A DNA stretch of 64,000 bases, from the NCBI GenBank assembly GCA_045657665.1, contig JAZOTN010000030.1, positions 1 to 64,000 on the forward strand, read 5' to 3'. This document shows, one piece after another, positions 1-9,173 of the stretch. The first letter of the stretch is position 1. Every line of letters begins with the position of its first letter. The DNA is from RUG12461 sp045657665. Its GTDB lineage: Bacteria > Bacillota > Clostridia > Lachnospirales > Lachnospiraceae. A program made the translations under genes and the position numbers. The notes under the pieces are model-generated. The model was not told where the DNA came from and ran no database searches. It saw nothing but the letters and a program-made list of their open reading frames with translations.

Positions 1-2
1 AC

Positions 3-1130
3 TCCTTGGCTCACAGAACGACATGGCTACGATCCGACTTGGAAAAGGTGGAGTACAATGCCCAGTTGTGTCTGATGAACATGGCTGTCCATGGCCTCAA
101 TGGCAAGATCCTCTCCGGTAATGAAGCCAATACTTTCTATAACGATGCCCATTCCTTGGAGGGTTGCTGCGACTATGTCATGGCCAATCCGCCCTTCAAT
201 GTGGACAAGGTCAAGTCCGAGTCTGCCATGAACGCAGGTCGTCTGCCTTTTGGTGTGCCTTCCATCAATGCCGCCAAGGAATTCGGTAACGGTAACTATC
301 TGTGGATCTCTTATTTCTATGCCTATCTTAACGAGACTGGAAGAGCCGGTTTTGTTATGGCTTCTTCAGCAACAGACAGCCAGGGAAAGGACAAGGATAT
401 CAGAGAACAGCTGGTCAAGACCGGTCATGTAGATGTCATGATCAGCGTTGGTAATAATTTCTTCTATACAAAGAGCCTGCCTTGCAGTCTGTGGTTTTTC
501 GATAAAGGAAAGACAAAAGATCTTAAAGACAAGGTTTTGTTTATCGATGCCAGGAATTATTTCACGGTTGTAGATCGTACCCTCAATGAATGGAGCGACT
601 GGCAGCTGAAAAACATGAATGCCATTGTATGGCTGTATCGTGGAGAAACTGACAAGTATCGGCAGCTTATTGAGGAATACCATTCTGTTCTGGGAGAAGG
701 TGATTTTGAGGAGATCCTTCATTCCCAGGAGGATTATATTAAAGAACTGAGAAGTGAGGCTAAGTCTGCTGTAGACTCTGCTGCAAAGAAGGATAAGAAA
801 AGGATTCAGGCTGAGTTTGATGAGAGGATTGCCGAGCAGGAAGAACAGCTCACGATAGCCAAAGAAGCCGTATGGCTTTACAGCAAATTCGGTGATGGCG
901 AGTATCAGGATGTTCCTGGATTCTGCAAGATTTCTACTCAGACTGAAATTGAAGCAAAAGGCTGGTCATTGACTCCAGGAGCGTATGTAGGTGTTGCTCC
1001 GGTTGAAGACGATGGAGTTGATTTCAATAATCGCATGAAAGAGATTCAGAAAGAACTCCTTGATTTGCAAGAGGAGAGCAATCGCCTTATGAGCATTATC
1101 TCCCGCAACATGGAGGAGATGGGACTATGA
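3..1130 (+). CDS. hsdM: Type I restriction-modification DNA methyltransferase subunit M (5' partial)
   Basis: This is the C-terminal part of an N6-adenine methyltransferase of a type I restriction system; the frame is already open at the window edge, so the true start lies upstream. The AdoMet-dependent amino-methylase motif NPPF is visible in MANPPFNVDKV, preceded by the family segment EKVEYNAQLCLMNMAVHG. A Lys/Glu-rich helical region follows (about residues 240-290), and the end resembles the usual HsdM tail that contacts HsdS. The stop overlaps the hsdS start as ATGA, so the two are translationally coupled. The first roughly 12 residues do not look like the family, which suggests an edge artefact or a frameshift just inside the boundary. 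HsdM and HsdS together methylate the target and, with HsdR, form the restriction complex. Confidence 0.93.
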   Translation, partial: SLAHRTTWLRSDLEKVEYNAQLCLMNMAVHGLNGKILSGNEANTFYNDAHSLEGCCDYVMANPPFNVDKVKSESAMNAGRLPFGVPSINAAKEFGNGNYLWISYFYAYLNETGRAGFVMASSATDSQGKDKDIREQLVKTGHVDVMISVGNNFFYTKSLPCSLWFFDKGKTKDLKDKVLFIDARNYFTVVDRTLNEWSDWQLKNMNAIVWLYRGETDKYRQLIEEYHSVLGEGDFEEILHSQEDYIKELRSEAKSAVDSAAKKDKKRIQAEFDERIAEQEEQLTIAKEAVWLYSKFGDGEYQDVPGFCKISTQTEIEAKGWSLTPGAYVGVAPVEDDGVDFNNRMKEIQKELLDLQEESNRLMSIISRNMEEMGL

Positions 1131-2320
1131 GTTGGGAATATGTGACATTAGACAAATTAGGAGATGTTTCACGAGGAAGATCAAAACATAGACCGAGAAA
1201 TGATGCTTCTCTGTTTGGAGGAGATTACCCATTCATACAGACAGCAGATGTGAAGGATGCACCGTTCTATATTACTTCTTATAGTGATACCTATAATGAA
1301 AAGGGCCTAGCACAGAGCAAACTGTGGCATAAAGGAACTCTCTGTATCACAATAGCTGCAAATATAGCGGACACAGCGATATTGGGAATTGATGCGTGCT
1401 TCCCTGATAGCGTTATGGGCTTTCTTCCGTATAAAGGAGTTTCGGACGTTAGATTTGTGAAATATGCTTTTGATATGTTACAAAGAGACATGCGTCAGAT
1501 TTCTCAGGGTACTGCGCAGGACAATCTTTCATGGCAGAAACTGTCCACTATAAAGTTCCCGAAGCCTCCAATTGAGATTCAAGAAAGAATTGCTGATTTA
1601 TTGGTGTCATACGAGGATTTGATCGAGAACAATCAGAAGCAAATCAAATTACTGGAGGAAGCGGCACAGAGACTATATAAGGAATGGTTTGTGGATCTTC
1701 GGTTTCCGGGACATGAGAAAACAGCAATTATTGATGGTGCTCCAGAAGGTTGGCATAAAGATTCAGTAGATTCAAGGATATCATTATTGAGTGGGTATGC
1801 TTTTAAAAGTGCGGAGTTTGTTGACAACGGACGTTATAAGATTGTGACAATAAAGAATGTTAAAGATGGAACCTTTGATGGTGACAATGTGAGTCTGATA
1901 GATGAAATACCTTCAAAAATGCCGAAGCATTGCGTGCTTGAAGAGGGAGATATACTTTTATCGCTTACAGGAAATGTTGGTCGAGTGTGTCTGGTTTATG
2001 GAGACAACTATTTGTTGAATCAACGCGTAGCAAAACTGAAATCAGACATACCTGGGTTTGCATATTGCCTTTTTAGAAGTAAAGATATGTTTGATGAAAT
2101 GAATAATCTGGCAAATGGCGCTGCACAACAAAATCTTAGCCCAATTAGGACAGGGAAAATAGAAATACGTTTTCCTCCCGAAGACATTATTCAGTGCTTT
2201 GAAAATATTGTTAGGCCAATAATTGATCAAGTGATTAAACTTAATAAAGTAAATGTAGTGTTATCCGAAACTCGTGATCGCCTACTTCCAAAACTTATGT
2301 CAGGAGAAATAGAAGTGTAA
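1127..2320 (+). CDS. hsdS: Type I restriction-modification specificity subunit S
   Basis: This subunit reads the bipartite DNA target for the methylase and the restriction complex. The 397 residues show two target-recognition halves (about 1-150 and 205-360), each followed by a conserved helical spacer. The central spacer contains LLEEAAQRLYKEWFVDLRFP, typical of HsdS, and the C-terminus ends in the common RDRLLPKLMSGEI motif. The start ATG overlaps the hsdM stop (ATGA) with GGAGGAG upstream. It has the normal two-domain length and appears intact. A second, unrelated HsdS-like recognition domain occurs about 10 kb downstream fused to a nuclease. Confidence 0.93.
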   Translation: MSWEYVTLDKLGDVSRGRSKHRPRNDASLFGGDYPFIQTADVKDAPFYITSYSDTYNEKGLAQSKLWHKGTLCITIAANIADTAILGIDACFPDSVMGFLPYKGVSDVRFVKYAFDMLQRDMRQISQGTAQDNLSWQKLSTIKFPKPPIEIQERIADLLVSYEDLIENNQKQIKLLEEAAQRLYKEWFVDLRFPGHEKTAIIDGAPEGWHKDSVDSRISLLSGYAFKSAEFVDNGRYKIVTIKNVKDGTFDGDNVSLIDEIPSKMPKHCVLEEGDILLSLTGNVGRVCLVYGDNYLLNQRVAKLKSDIPGFAYCLFRSKDMFDEMNNLANGAAQQNLSPIRTGKIEIRFPPEDIIQCFENIVRPIIDQVIKLNKVNVVLSETRDRLLPKLMSGEIEV

Positions 2321-2321
2321 T

Positions 2322-2777
2322 ATGAGTGATGTTATTATGGATATTTCCATTCCGCTTGACGAAGATGGCTTTTTAGAAATGGAATGCGACTTTTGTAAGA
2401 GTCGCTTTATGCTGAAAAAAGACGTATATGAGAGTGAAGAAAACCTAAGTTTCTTTTGCCCAATATGTGGATTGCCGAATCATACGAATACCTTTTTCTG
2501 CCCTGAGGTATTAGAAAAAGCTCAGCAGAAGGTTATTAACTATATGTATGATGAGATGGACAGAGTACTTGGGAAAACGATAAGAAACATCAACAAAAGC
2601 GGATTTATTAAGAAGTCAATGAATAAGCCTCATAAAGAACCGGAGATGGAGCTATATGTTCGTGTAGATAACTATGAAACGGTTCATAAAACTTGCTGTG
2701 AGGTTGATGTTAAGGTGAGGACTATTGACAAAGAAATCGGCATTTATTGTCCTATATGTGGAGGCTCAGCACTATGA
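2322..2777 (+). CDS. Small zinc-binding protein of unknown function inside the type I RM operon
   Basis: I do not recognise this 151-residue protein as a named family. It has an N-terminal treble-clef or zinc-ribbon-like site made by C22-x2-C25 and C46-x2-C49, and a second Cys cluster at the C-terminus (TCC and YCPICG), separated by a helical, basic middle region. It begins one base after the hsdS stop, and its own stop overlaps the next start as ATGA, so it is translated as part of the hsdS to hsdR operon. The tight coupling to a TIR-domain gene suggests, by inference only, that it acts as a partner or sensor for that protein. Confidence 0.6.
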   Translation: MSDVIMDISIPLDEDGFLEMECDFCKSRFMLKKDVYESEENLSFFCPICGLPNHTNTFFCPEVLEKAQQKVINYMYDEMDRVLGKTIRNINKSGFIKKSMNKPHKEPEMELYVRVDNYETVHKTCCEVDVKVRTIDKEIGIYCPICGGSAL

Positions 2778-3823
2778 CCCAAAAAGAATTAAGGAAAATC
2801 TCTCTGAATTATAGAACTCTATCATCGCAAATGCTGAAGATAGATTCTCAAAGTGAGATATATTGTATACAGATGTTCTTTGATTTTATTACGAATACAA
2901 CTGTACTATTTGACTATATTACATCGTGTCATACTACTGATTACGACTTTAAAGATATTTTCGAAAAAAAAGGATGGAATGATGTTCTTCAACTACCTGC
3001 TAACCAAAAAGATATGGTTGATTATGGGTACCAATTATTGAAATACATTCTTGATGGTCCTAAGCAGCTATTTGCATTGGGACAAGGTTATACTCGAAGC
3101 AACAAATTTAAGGATGCTATTGAATCATTTATGAGAAAAGCGGTCGAACCGTTTGTTGTTGCCCTACGAAGTTTTCTTGAAATGGAACTGATTGAAGGCG
3201 ACGAAAAAGAGGATGACGCTCAATCAGGGAAAATGACTATATTTTTATCATATTGCCATAAGGATTCTGATATTGCGGATTTAATTGACGAAAGACTAGG
3301 AATGCTTATTAAGGACAACGCTACAATATCCCGAGATATCAGAGATGTTGAATACCATGAGAGCTTTAAGAAGTTTATGCAATCAATTGAGCGTCATGAT
3401 TATGTAATTACTATTATCAGTGATAGTTATATTAAGTCACGCAACTGTATGTATGAGGTTTTAGAGGTTGTAAAGGATTCGAATTTTGCGGACAAATTAG
3501 TATATATTGTGCTGGAAAATGGAGATTCTCAATATTACAAAACTAAGCCCACTGTTGATATTGGAGCAGATGTTTATTCTACAAATGCTCAGACAGAATA
3601 TAGCAAATATTGGAAGCATCAGGAACAGGACTTACAGAGACAGATTGATGATCTGGGCGATCCGACATATGCGATTACACAGATAAAGGAAAAGAAGCAT
3701 ATTCAAAAGATATTGTTGGATTTACCAGAATTTATTGAGTTCGTTCGAGATAGAAAAGCTATTCCGTTATCAAGACACTTAGAGGATGATTTTTCTAAAA
3801 TACGTAAATTTATGAATCTCTAA
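2774..3823 (+). CDS. TIR-domain protein, predicted NAD-consuming or signalling defence effector
   Basis: The 349-residue protein has an unrecognised helical N-terminal half and a C-terminal TIR domain starting near residue 155 (MTIFLSYCHKDSDIADLI). Further TIR features are the HDYVITIISDSYIKS strand-loop and the SRNCMYE segment, whose Glu (about residue 228) matches the position of the catalytic glutamate of TIR NADases. I chose the ATG at 2774 because it overlaps the upstream stop as ATGA and has GGAGG at about 2760; TTG and ATG codons further upstream lie inside the preceding gene. TIR effectors in prokaryotic immunity usually deplete NAD after phage sensing. Its place between hsdS and hsdR suggests a backup that fires when restriction fails or is tampered with, which is inference. 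Confidence 0.8.
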   Translation: MTQKELRKISLNYRTLSSQMLKIDSQSEIYCIQMFFDFITNTTVLFDYITSCHTTDYDFKDIFEKKGWNDVLQLPANQKDMVDYGYQLLKYILDGPKQLFALGQGYTRSNKFKDAIESFMRKAVEPFVVALRSFLEMELIEGDEKEDDAQSGKMTIFLSYCHKDSDIADLIDERLGMLIKDNATISRDIRDVEYHESFKKFMQSIERHDYVITIISDSYIKSRNCMYEVLEVVKDSNFADKLVYIVLENGDSQYYKTKPTVDIGADVYSTNAQTEYSKYWKHQEQDLQRQIDDLGDPTYAITQIKEKKHIQKILLDLPEFIEFVRDRKAIPLSRHLEDDFSKIRKFMNL

Positions 3824-3850
3824 AGGATTCAAGGCGAAAGGAGATTTCAC

Positions 3851-6800
3851 ATGAAATATGAATACTCCGAAAATGTTTTGGTACAAGACAGCGCGGCAGC
3901 TCTTATGCATGATGAACTGGGGTGGGATGTCGTCTTTGCCTATAATCAGGAAGTGCTGGGTGAGAATGGTACTCTTGGAAGAAAAGATTATCATGAAATC
4001 GTTCTGTGGAGATTTTTTGACAAGGCGTTGAAGAAGCTGAATCCTTGGATTACTGATACACAGATTACTGAAGCACATCAGACGCTTTCGGCATACTTGT
4101 CTTCTGCATCGCTCCTACAGATTAACGAAGAAAAGTACTTTATGATTCGTGACGGCATTCCGGTGACTGTGAAGAAACCAAACGGCAAGACGGAAGAAAA
4201 GAAGGCCATTGTAATCGACTTTAATGATCCTGATAATAATCATTTTCTTGCCGTGAAGGAATTGAAGATTCATGGAGATTTGTATCGCCGAAGGACGGAT
4301 ATCGTTGGTTTTGTGAATGGCCTGCCGTTGTTGTTCATAGAGCTGAAGCGGAATGACGTGGATGTGGAGAATGCATACACAGACAACTACACAGATTACC
4401 AGGATACCATACCGTTCCTGTTCTATTACAATGCCTTCCTTATGCTTTCCAACGGCATGGAGGCTAAGGTGGGAACACTTGGCAGCAAATATGAATTCTT
4501 TCATGAGTGGAAGCGTCTGTCCGAGGATGATGAAGGCAGTGTTGCGCTGGAAACCATGCTCCGGGGTATTTGCAAGAAAGAGAATTTCCTTGATCTGTAT
4601 GAGAACTTTATTCTTTATGATCATTCCGATGGAAAGGCTGTAAAGATTCTGGCAAGGAACCATCAGTATCTGGGAGTAAATGAAGCAGTGAAGGCATATG
4701 GAGAACGCCAGCTTCGTGAAGGTAAGCTGGGCGTTTTCTGGCACACGCAGGGATCGGGCAAGAGCTATTCTATGCTGTTCCTTTCACAGAAGATTCGCAG
4801 GAAATTCCCTGGATCTCCGACGATTGTTGTATTGACAGACCGTGATGAGCTGAACAAGCAGATCTGCGGTACTTTTGAGGCTTGCGGCCTTCTTGGCAAG
4901 ACCGAGGGCAAGAAATTTATGGCGACAAGCGGAACGGATCTGGTCAATAAACTGAAAGGGAATCCGAGCTTTATATTTACACTGATCCAGAAGTTTAATA
5001 AGCCGGATGAGCCGCCGATCTATCCCGATCATGATATCCTAATTATTTCGGATGAAGCGCACCGTAGCCAGTATGGTGTGTTCGCTGATAATATTGAAAA
5101 GTTACTTCCTACAGCATCACGTATCGGATTTACCGGAACACCGCTGTTATCCTCCAATGAGATTACGGCCAGGACATTCGGTGGCTATATTTCCGTATAT
5201 GACTTTAAGCGTGCTGTAGAAGATAAGGCTACGGTTCCGCTTTATTACGAAAACCGTGGCGATAAGATAAAGGAGATCAAGAATCCGGATATTACGGATA
5301 AGATTTTGGATGCCATTGAAGAGGCGGATCTGAATCCGGACCAGGCAGAGAAGGTGATGCATGAGTTCGAGAAGGAAGTGCATCTTCTGACAGCAGAGCC
5401 GCGTCTACGTGCTATAGCAAAAGACTTTGTCGGGCATTACAATGATCTTTGGACTACCGGCAAGGCTATGTTTGTCTGCCTGAATAAGGTCACATGTGTC
5501 CGTATGTACAACTTCGTACAGGAATACTGGCAGGAGGAAATCAAAGCACTTGAACAGAAGATTGCAAGTACCGTTTCCGATCAGGAGCAGATGGAGCTGT
5601 CCAGGAAGCTGAAATGGATGAAGGACACCGAGATGTGCGTGGTCATAAGTCAGGAGCAGAATGAGATCCAGACCTTCAAGAAGTGGAATCTGGATATTCT
5701 GCCGCACAGGACAAAGATGGAGAAGCGGGAACTGGATAAGGAATTCAAGGATTCCGACAGCAATTTCCGTGTTGTTTTCGTTTGTGCGATGTGGCTGACC
5801 GGTTTCGATGTTAAATCGCTGTCTTGTCTGTATCTGGATAAGCCGCTGAAGGCACATACTCTGATGCAGACGATCGCAAGAGCGAACCGAGTAAACGAGG
5901 GGAAGAGCAACGGACTGGTTATAGATTACATTGGAATAGTTAAAGCTTTGAAAAAAGCCCTAAATGACTACACACAGAATAAGGATGGAAAAACAAAGGT
6001 TGATCCTACTGTTGATAAAGAGGAAATGATCAAACAGATAAGTAAGGCTATTGCAGATGCGGATCAGCTCTTATCAGACAATGATTATGATCTTCTGGAA
6101 CTCATTGGAGCCGAAGGCTTTAGAAAACTACAATTACTTGCCGATGGTGCTGAAGCTATGTGTTCTTCACCTGAAATCAAGAAGCAATATGAAACATACG
6201 CAAATGAGATAAGCCGTTTGGTTAAATATCTTGACCGAAAAGAACTCACAGAGGATTTCCGTAAAAATATAGATGCGATTCTTGCTATATTCCGTGAGAT
6301 GCAGAAAAAGCGCAGACATATCGATACTACGGATCTCATGGTGGAGATCAATCATATTATCAATGAAAACGTCGAGATTGAACAAGCGGAAGAAGGATTA
6401 GTTGAGTCAAGACAGTTTGATATTAGCCAGATTGATTTTGATCTGCTTGCTACGGAGTTTGCCCGAGTACGGCATAAGAACCTATTGATAAAGGATCTGG
6501 ATGATCTTGTTCAGATAAGGCTTGAAAAGATGCTTTCGGTTAATCCGTCCCGAATTGATTATTATGATCGGTATATGCAGATCATAGAGGAATACAACTC
6601 GGAACAGGACCGTTCAACAATAGAAAAAACATTTATGGAACTGATGAATCTTGCACAGAGCATGTCTGAGGAGCAGCAACGATATGTTCGGGAGGGATTC
6701 TCCAGTGACGAGGAACTTTCAATATATGATTTGCTCTTCTCAGAGAATCTGTCGAAGAGTGATATTGAAAAGATAAAAAAGGTTTCGGTTGATCTTCTGT

Positions 6801-6988
6801 CAAAGATAAAGGAAAGAATTGCCGGTATGGATCACTGGACAGATAAACAAGAGACCAGAGCAGCGGTTGAAATCCTGATCAGGGATGTACTGTTTGAGGA
6901 AATACCGGACAGTATGTTTAATCGTTTGGAAGCATATAGAAAAGCTATTTTTGAGCATATCTATACGCATTATAAAGGTGTAGCGTAA
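3851..6988 (+). CDS. hsdR: Type I restriction endonuclease subunit R
   Basis: This is the translocating nuclease of the type I complex. The N-terminal endonuclease domain shows the PD-(D/E)xK pattern in RRRTDIVGFVNGLPLLFIELKR. The SF2 motor follows with Walker A HTQGSGKS (K304), DEAH box SDEAH (D401-H404) and motif III GFTGTP. The second RecA lobe contains FVCAMWLTGFDVKSL and the arginine-finger-like QTIARANRVN. The C-terminal third is helical and probably binds the methylase core. At 1045 residues it has the usual HsdR length and is intact. The start has GAAAGGAGA about 8 bases upstream. It belongs with hsdM and hsdS even though two other genes are inserted between them. Confidence 0.95.
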   Translation: MKYEYSENVLVQDSAAALMHDELGWDVVFAYNQEVLGENGTLGRKDYHEIVLWRFFDKALKKLNPWITDTQITEAHQTLSAYLSSASLLQINEEKYFMIRDGIPVTVKKPNGKTEEKKAIVIDFNDPDNNHFLAVKELKIHGDLYRRRTDIVGFVNGLPLLFIELKRNDVDVENAYTDNYTDYQDTIPFLFYYNAFLMLSNGMEAKVGTLGSKYEFFHEWKRLSEDDEGSVALETMLRGICKKENFLDLYENFILYDHSDGKAVKILARNHQYLGVNEAVKAYGERQLREGKLGVFWHTQGSGKSYSMLFLSQKIRRKFPGSPTIVVLTDRDELNKQICGTFEACGLLGKTEGKKFMATSGTDLVNKLKGNPSFIFTLIQKFNKPDEPPIYPDHDILIISDEAHRSQYGVFADNIEKLLPTASRIGFTGTPLLSSNEITARTFGGYISVYDFKRAVEDKATVPLYYENRGDKIKEIKNPDITDKILDAIEEADLNPDQAEKVMHEFEKEVHLLTAEPRLRAIAKDFVGHYNDLWTTGKAMFVCLNKVTCVRMYNFVQEYWQEEIKALEQKIASTVSDQEQMELSRKLKWMKDTEMCVVISQEQNEIQTFKKWNLDILPHRTKMEKRELDKEFKDSDSNFRVVFVCAMWLTGFDVKSLSCLYLDKPLKAHTLMQTIARANRVNEGKSNGLVIDYIGIVKALKKALNDYTQNKDGKTKVDPTVDKEEMIKQISKAIADADQLLSDNDYDLLELIGAEGFRKLQLLADGAEAMCSSPEIKKQYETYANEISRLVKYLDRKELTEDFRKNIDAILAIFREMQKKRRHIDTTDLMVEINHIINENVEIEQAEEGLVESRQFDISQIDFDLLATEFARVRHKNLLIKDLDDLVQIRLEKMLSVNPSRIDYYDRYMQIIEEYNSEQDRSTIEKTFMELMNLAQSMSEEQQRYVREGFSSDEELSIYDLLFSENLSKSDIEKIKKVSVDLLSKIKERIAGMDHWTDKQETRAAVEILIRDVLFEEIPDSMFNRLEAYRKAIFEHIYTHYKGVA

Positions 6989-7026
6989 TAGAAAACACAG
7001 GAATGATATAGAAAAGGAGACCTTCT

Positions 7027-9069
7027 ATGAATTTTACAATGAATTTAAAAGGCCAAGTGAATCAGATGAGCCTTCCAAAATCGAAGGCATTATGGCCTCT
7101 GTTTGAAACGATTGTTAATTCTATACAGTCTCTTGAAGAAACGCAGGATTGTACCGAGCCGTGTATTACAGTGCTTGCTAATCGTCCTGTTGAGAGGCAA
7201 ATGAAGGTTGATGGCGAAGAAGAACTTAACCATTTCGAAGAGTTTATTGTAACTGACAATGGGGAAGGCTTTACTGAGAGAAACTATAGGTCTTTCTTGG
7301 AGGCATATTCAACATATAAGATACAAAAGGGCTGTAAGGGTATCGGTAGATTTCTATGGCTTAAGGCATTTAGCATAATAGTGATCAATAGTGTATACAC
7401 AGAGGACGGACATTGGTATCAGCGAGAATTCACCTTTTCGTTGGAGAATACTATTGAGCCAGAGGAAAACAAGAAGGAAATTGATGCTCCGGAAAATGGT
7501 GAAAGAGTAACGCAGGTTCGTCTGTTGGGATTCCAATCCTATTATCGAGATGAGGTGGCATTATCCCTTGAAAGTCTTGTGAAAAAAGTGATAGAACATT
7601 GCCTTCCTTACTTTATCATCGAAGGCTGTCCAAAGATAACAGTTAAGGATAATCTTGGCGATTCTTTTTTGCTGAATTCATATTACAAGGATTTGTATAA
7701 GGATACTCTTCATCGAGATGATATTACGATCAAGGGAAAGTCTTTTTCGCTTTATCATATGACAGTCACCGAAGGAGCTGATAAGCATGAGCTTCATTTG
7801 TGCGCTAATAACCGAGAGGTAAAGTCTTATGATTTGGCAAAATACATTCCGAATTTGGATAAAAAGATTACAACCGACGAACAGTCATATTACTATGTTG
7901 GTTATATGGCAGGTGATTACCTTGATGAATCCGTAAACTCTGATAGATATGAGTTTAATTTTTCTGATGCTCCCATTTTGGACTCTATTGTGGAAAGGGA
8001 TCTGACCAGTGCTGCGGTAGAATATATCGTGGCTTATCTAAGTGATGATCTGGGACGGATTAAAGATGAAAAACAAAAACGTATTGATGACTTTGTAAGA
8101 CACAAGAAACCGCAATACAGGTATCTGTTGAATCACCGGGAAGGTGTTTACGATAAGATCCCGGTCGGTCTAACTGATGATAAGCTTGATCTGGAACTGT
8201 ATAAACAGGAACAGGAGTGGGAGTATGATATTGCAAGGAAAAAGTCTGAAATAGAAGAAAAGAAAAAGAATAATGCAACGGATTCACCGCAGTTTATGGA
8301 ACTGTTTGAGGAATACTGTGCAAGCGTAACCCAGCTGAGTCAGGCAAGTCTTGCGGAATATATTGTTCGTAGGAAGGCCGTTATCGACCTGTTGGAGAAG
8401 GCATTGGAATTGAATGAGGAAGGAAAATACAATAAGGAATCACAAGTACACTCCATCATTTGCCCGATGCAGATTACATCTGATGATGTTCGATTCGATG
8501 AGATGAATTTATGGCTTATTGATGACAGGTTAGCATATCATCATTTTTTGGCGTCAGACCAGCCAATGAAATCTCTTCCGGTTTTGGAAAGTGACGTTCC
8601 GCGAAGAATGGATATTGCTGTGTTTGATAAGGCAATTTCGTATTCTGCTGATACGGAAGATATAAACTCTATTACCATAGTTGAACTGAAAAAACCGCAA
8701 AGAGATGATCTTTCGGCTGATAACAAAAATCCTATTAATCAAGTGCTTGGTTATGTCGCTGACATAAAAGCAGGAAAAGTAGTGAAAGCAAATGGCAGAG
8801 GGTTCGGTAATGTACAGAATGCAGCGTTCTATTGTTATGTTATAGCGGATATGACGGATAGTCTTGCAACTGATGCTGAGAATGCCAGTTTAAACAAGAC
8901 ACCGGATGGCGAAGGTTACTTCGGATATAATGCGCCAAGGGGCGCGTATATTGAAGTGATTTCCTATAACAAGCTTGTAAAAGATGCAAAGAAGCGGAAT
9001 CAAGTTTTGTTCGATAAATTGTTCAGACCGAAAGCAGATCAACTGATAGTGCTAACAGGAAATGAGTAA
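7027..9069 (+). CDS. GHKL-type ATPase (MutL/MORC-like) with C-terminal PD-(D/E)xK-like nuclease domain
   Basis: The N-terminus is a GHKL ATP-binding fold: the N-box ETIVNS (E27, N31), the D77-x-G-x-G box DNGEGF and the lid motif GCKGIGRF. A middle region of about 250 residues is helical and charged. The C-terminus carries a nuclease-like core with MDIAVF followed by TIVELKKPQRDD, which fits the D...E-x-K signature of restriction-type nucleases (about residues 525-560). MutL/MORC-like ATPases fused to nuclease domains are a known theme of restriction-linked loci. It lies 38 bases after hsdR with an AAAAGGAGA ribosome site, so it probably belongs to the same operon. The exact substrate is unknown. 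Confidence 0.7.
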   Translation: MNFTMNLKGQVNQMSLPKSKALWPLFETIVNSIQSLEETQDCTEPCITVLANRPVERQMKVDGEEELNHFEEFIVTDNGEGFTERNYRSFLEAYSTYKIQKGCKGIGRFLWLKAFSIIVINSVYTEDGHWYQREFTFSLENTIEPEENKKEIDAPENGERVTQVRLLGFQSYYRDEVALSLESLVKKVIEHCLPYFIIEGCPKITVKDNLGDSFLLNSYYKDLYKDTLHRDDITIKGKSFSLYHMTVTEGADKHELHLCANNREVKSYDLAKYIPNLDKKITTDEQSYYYVGYMAGDYLDESVNSDRYEFNFSDAPILDSIVERDLTSAAVEYIVAYLSDDLGRIKDEKQKRIDDFVRHKKPQYRYLLNHREGVYDKIPVGLTDDKLDLELYKQEQEWEYDIARKKSEIEEKKKNNATDSPQFMELFEEYCASVTQLSQASLAEYIVRRKAVIDLLEKALELNEEGKYNKESQVHSIICPMQITSDDVRFDEMNLWLIDDRLAYHHFLASDQPMKSLPVLESDVPRRMDIAVFDKAISYSADTEDINSITIVELKKPQRDDLSADNKNPINQVLGYVADIKAGKVVKANGRGFGNVQNAAFYCYVIADMTDSLATDAENASLNKTPDGEGYFGYNAPRGAYIEVISYNKLVKDAKKRNQVLFDKLFRPKADQLIVLTGNE

Positions 9070-9173
9070 AAAATGGTGAGATAATATTTTGTTATAAGTC
9101 CCCACAGCAACAGCTGATTTAGGGATGCGTGATAAAGAGGTTATGATACGGATATACGTTTGAGAGGATTTAT

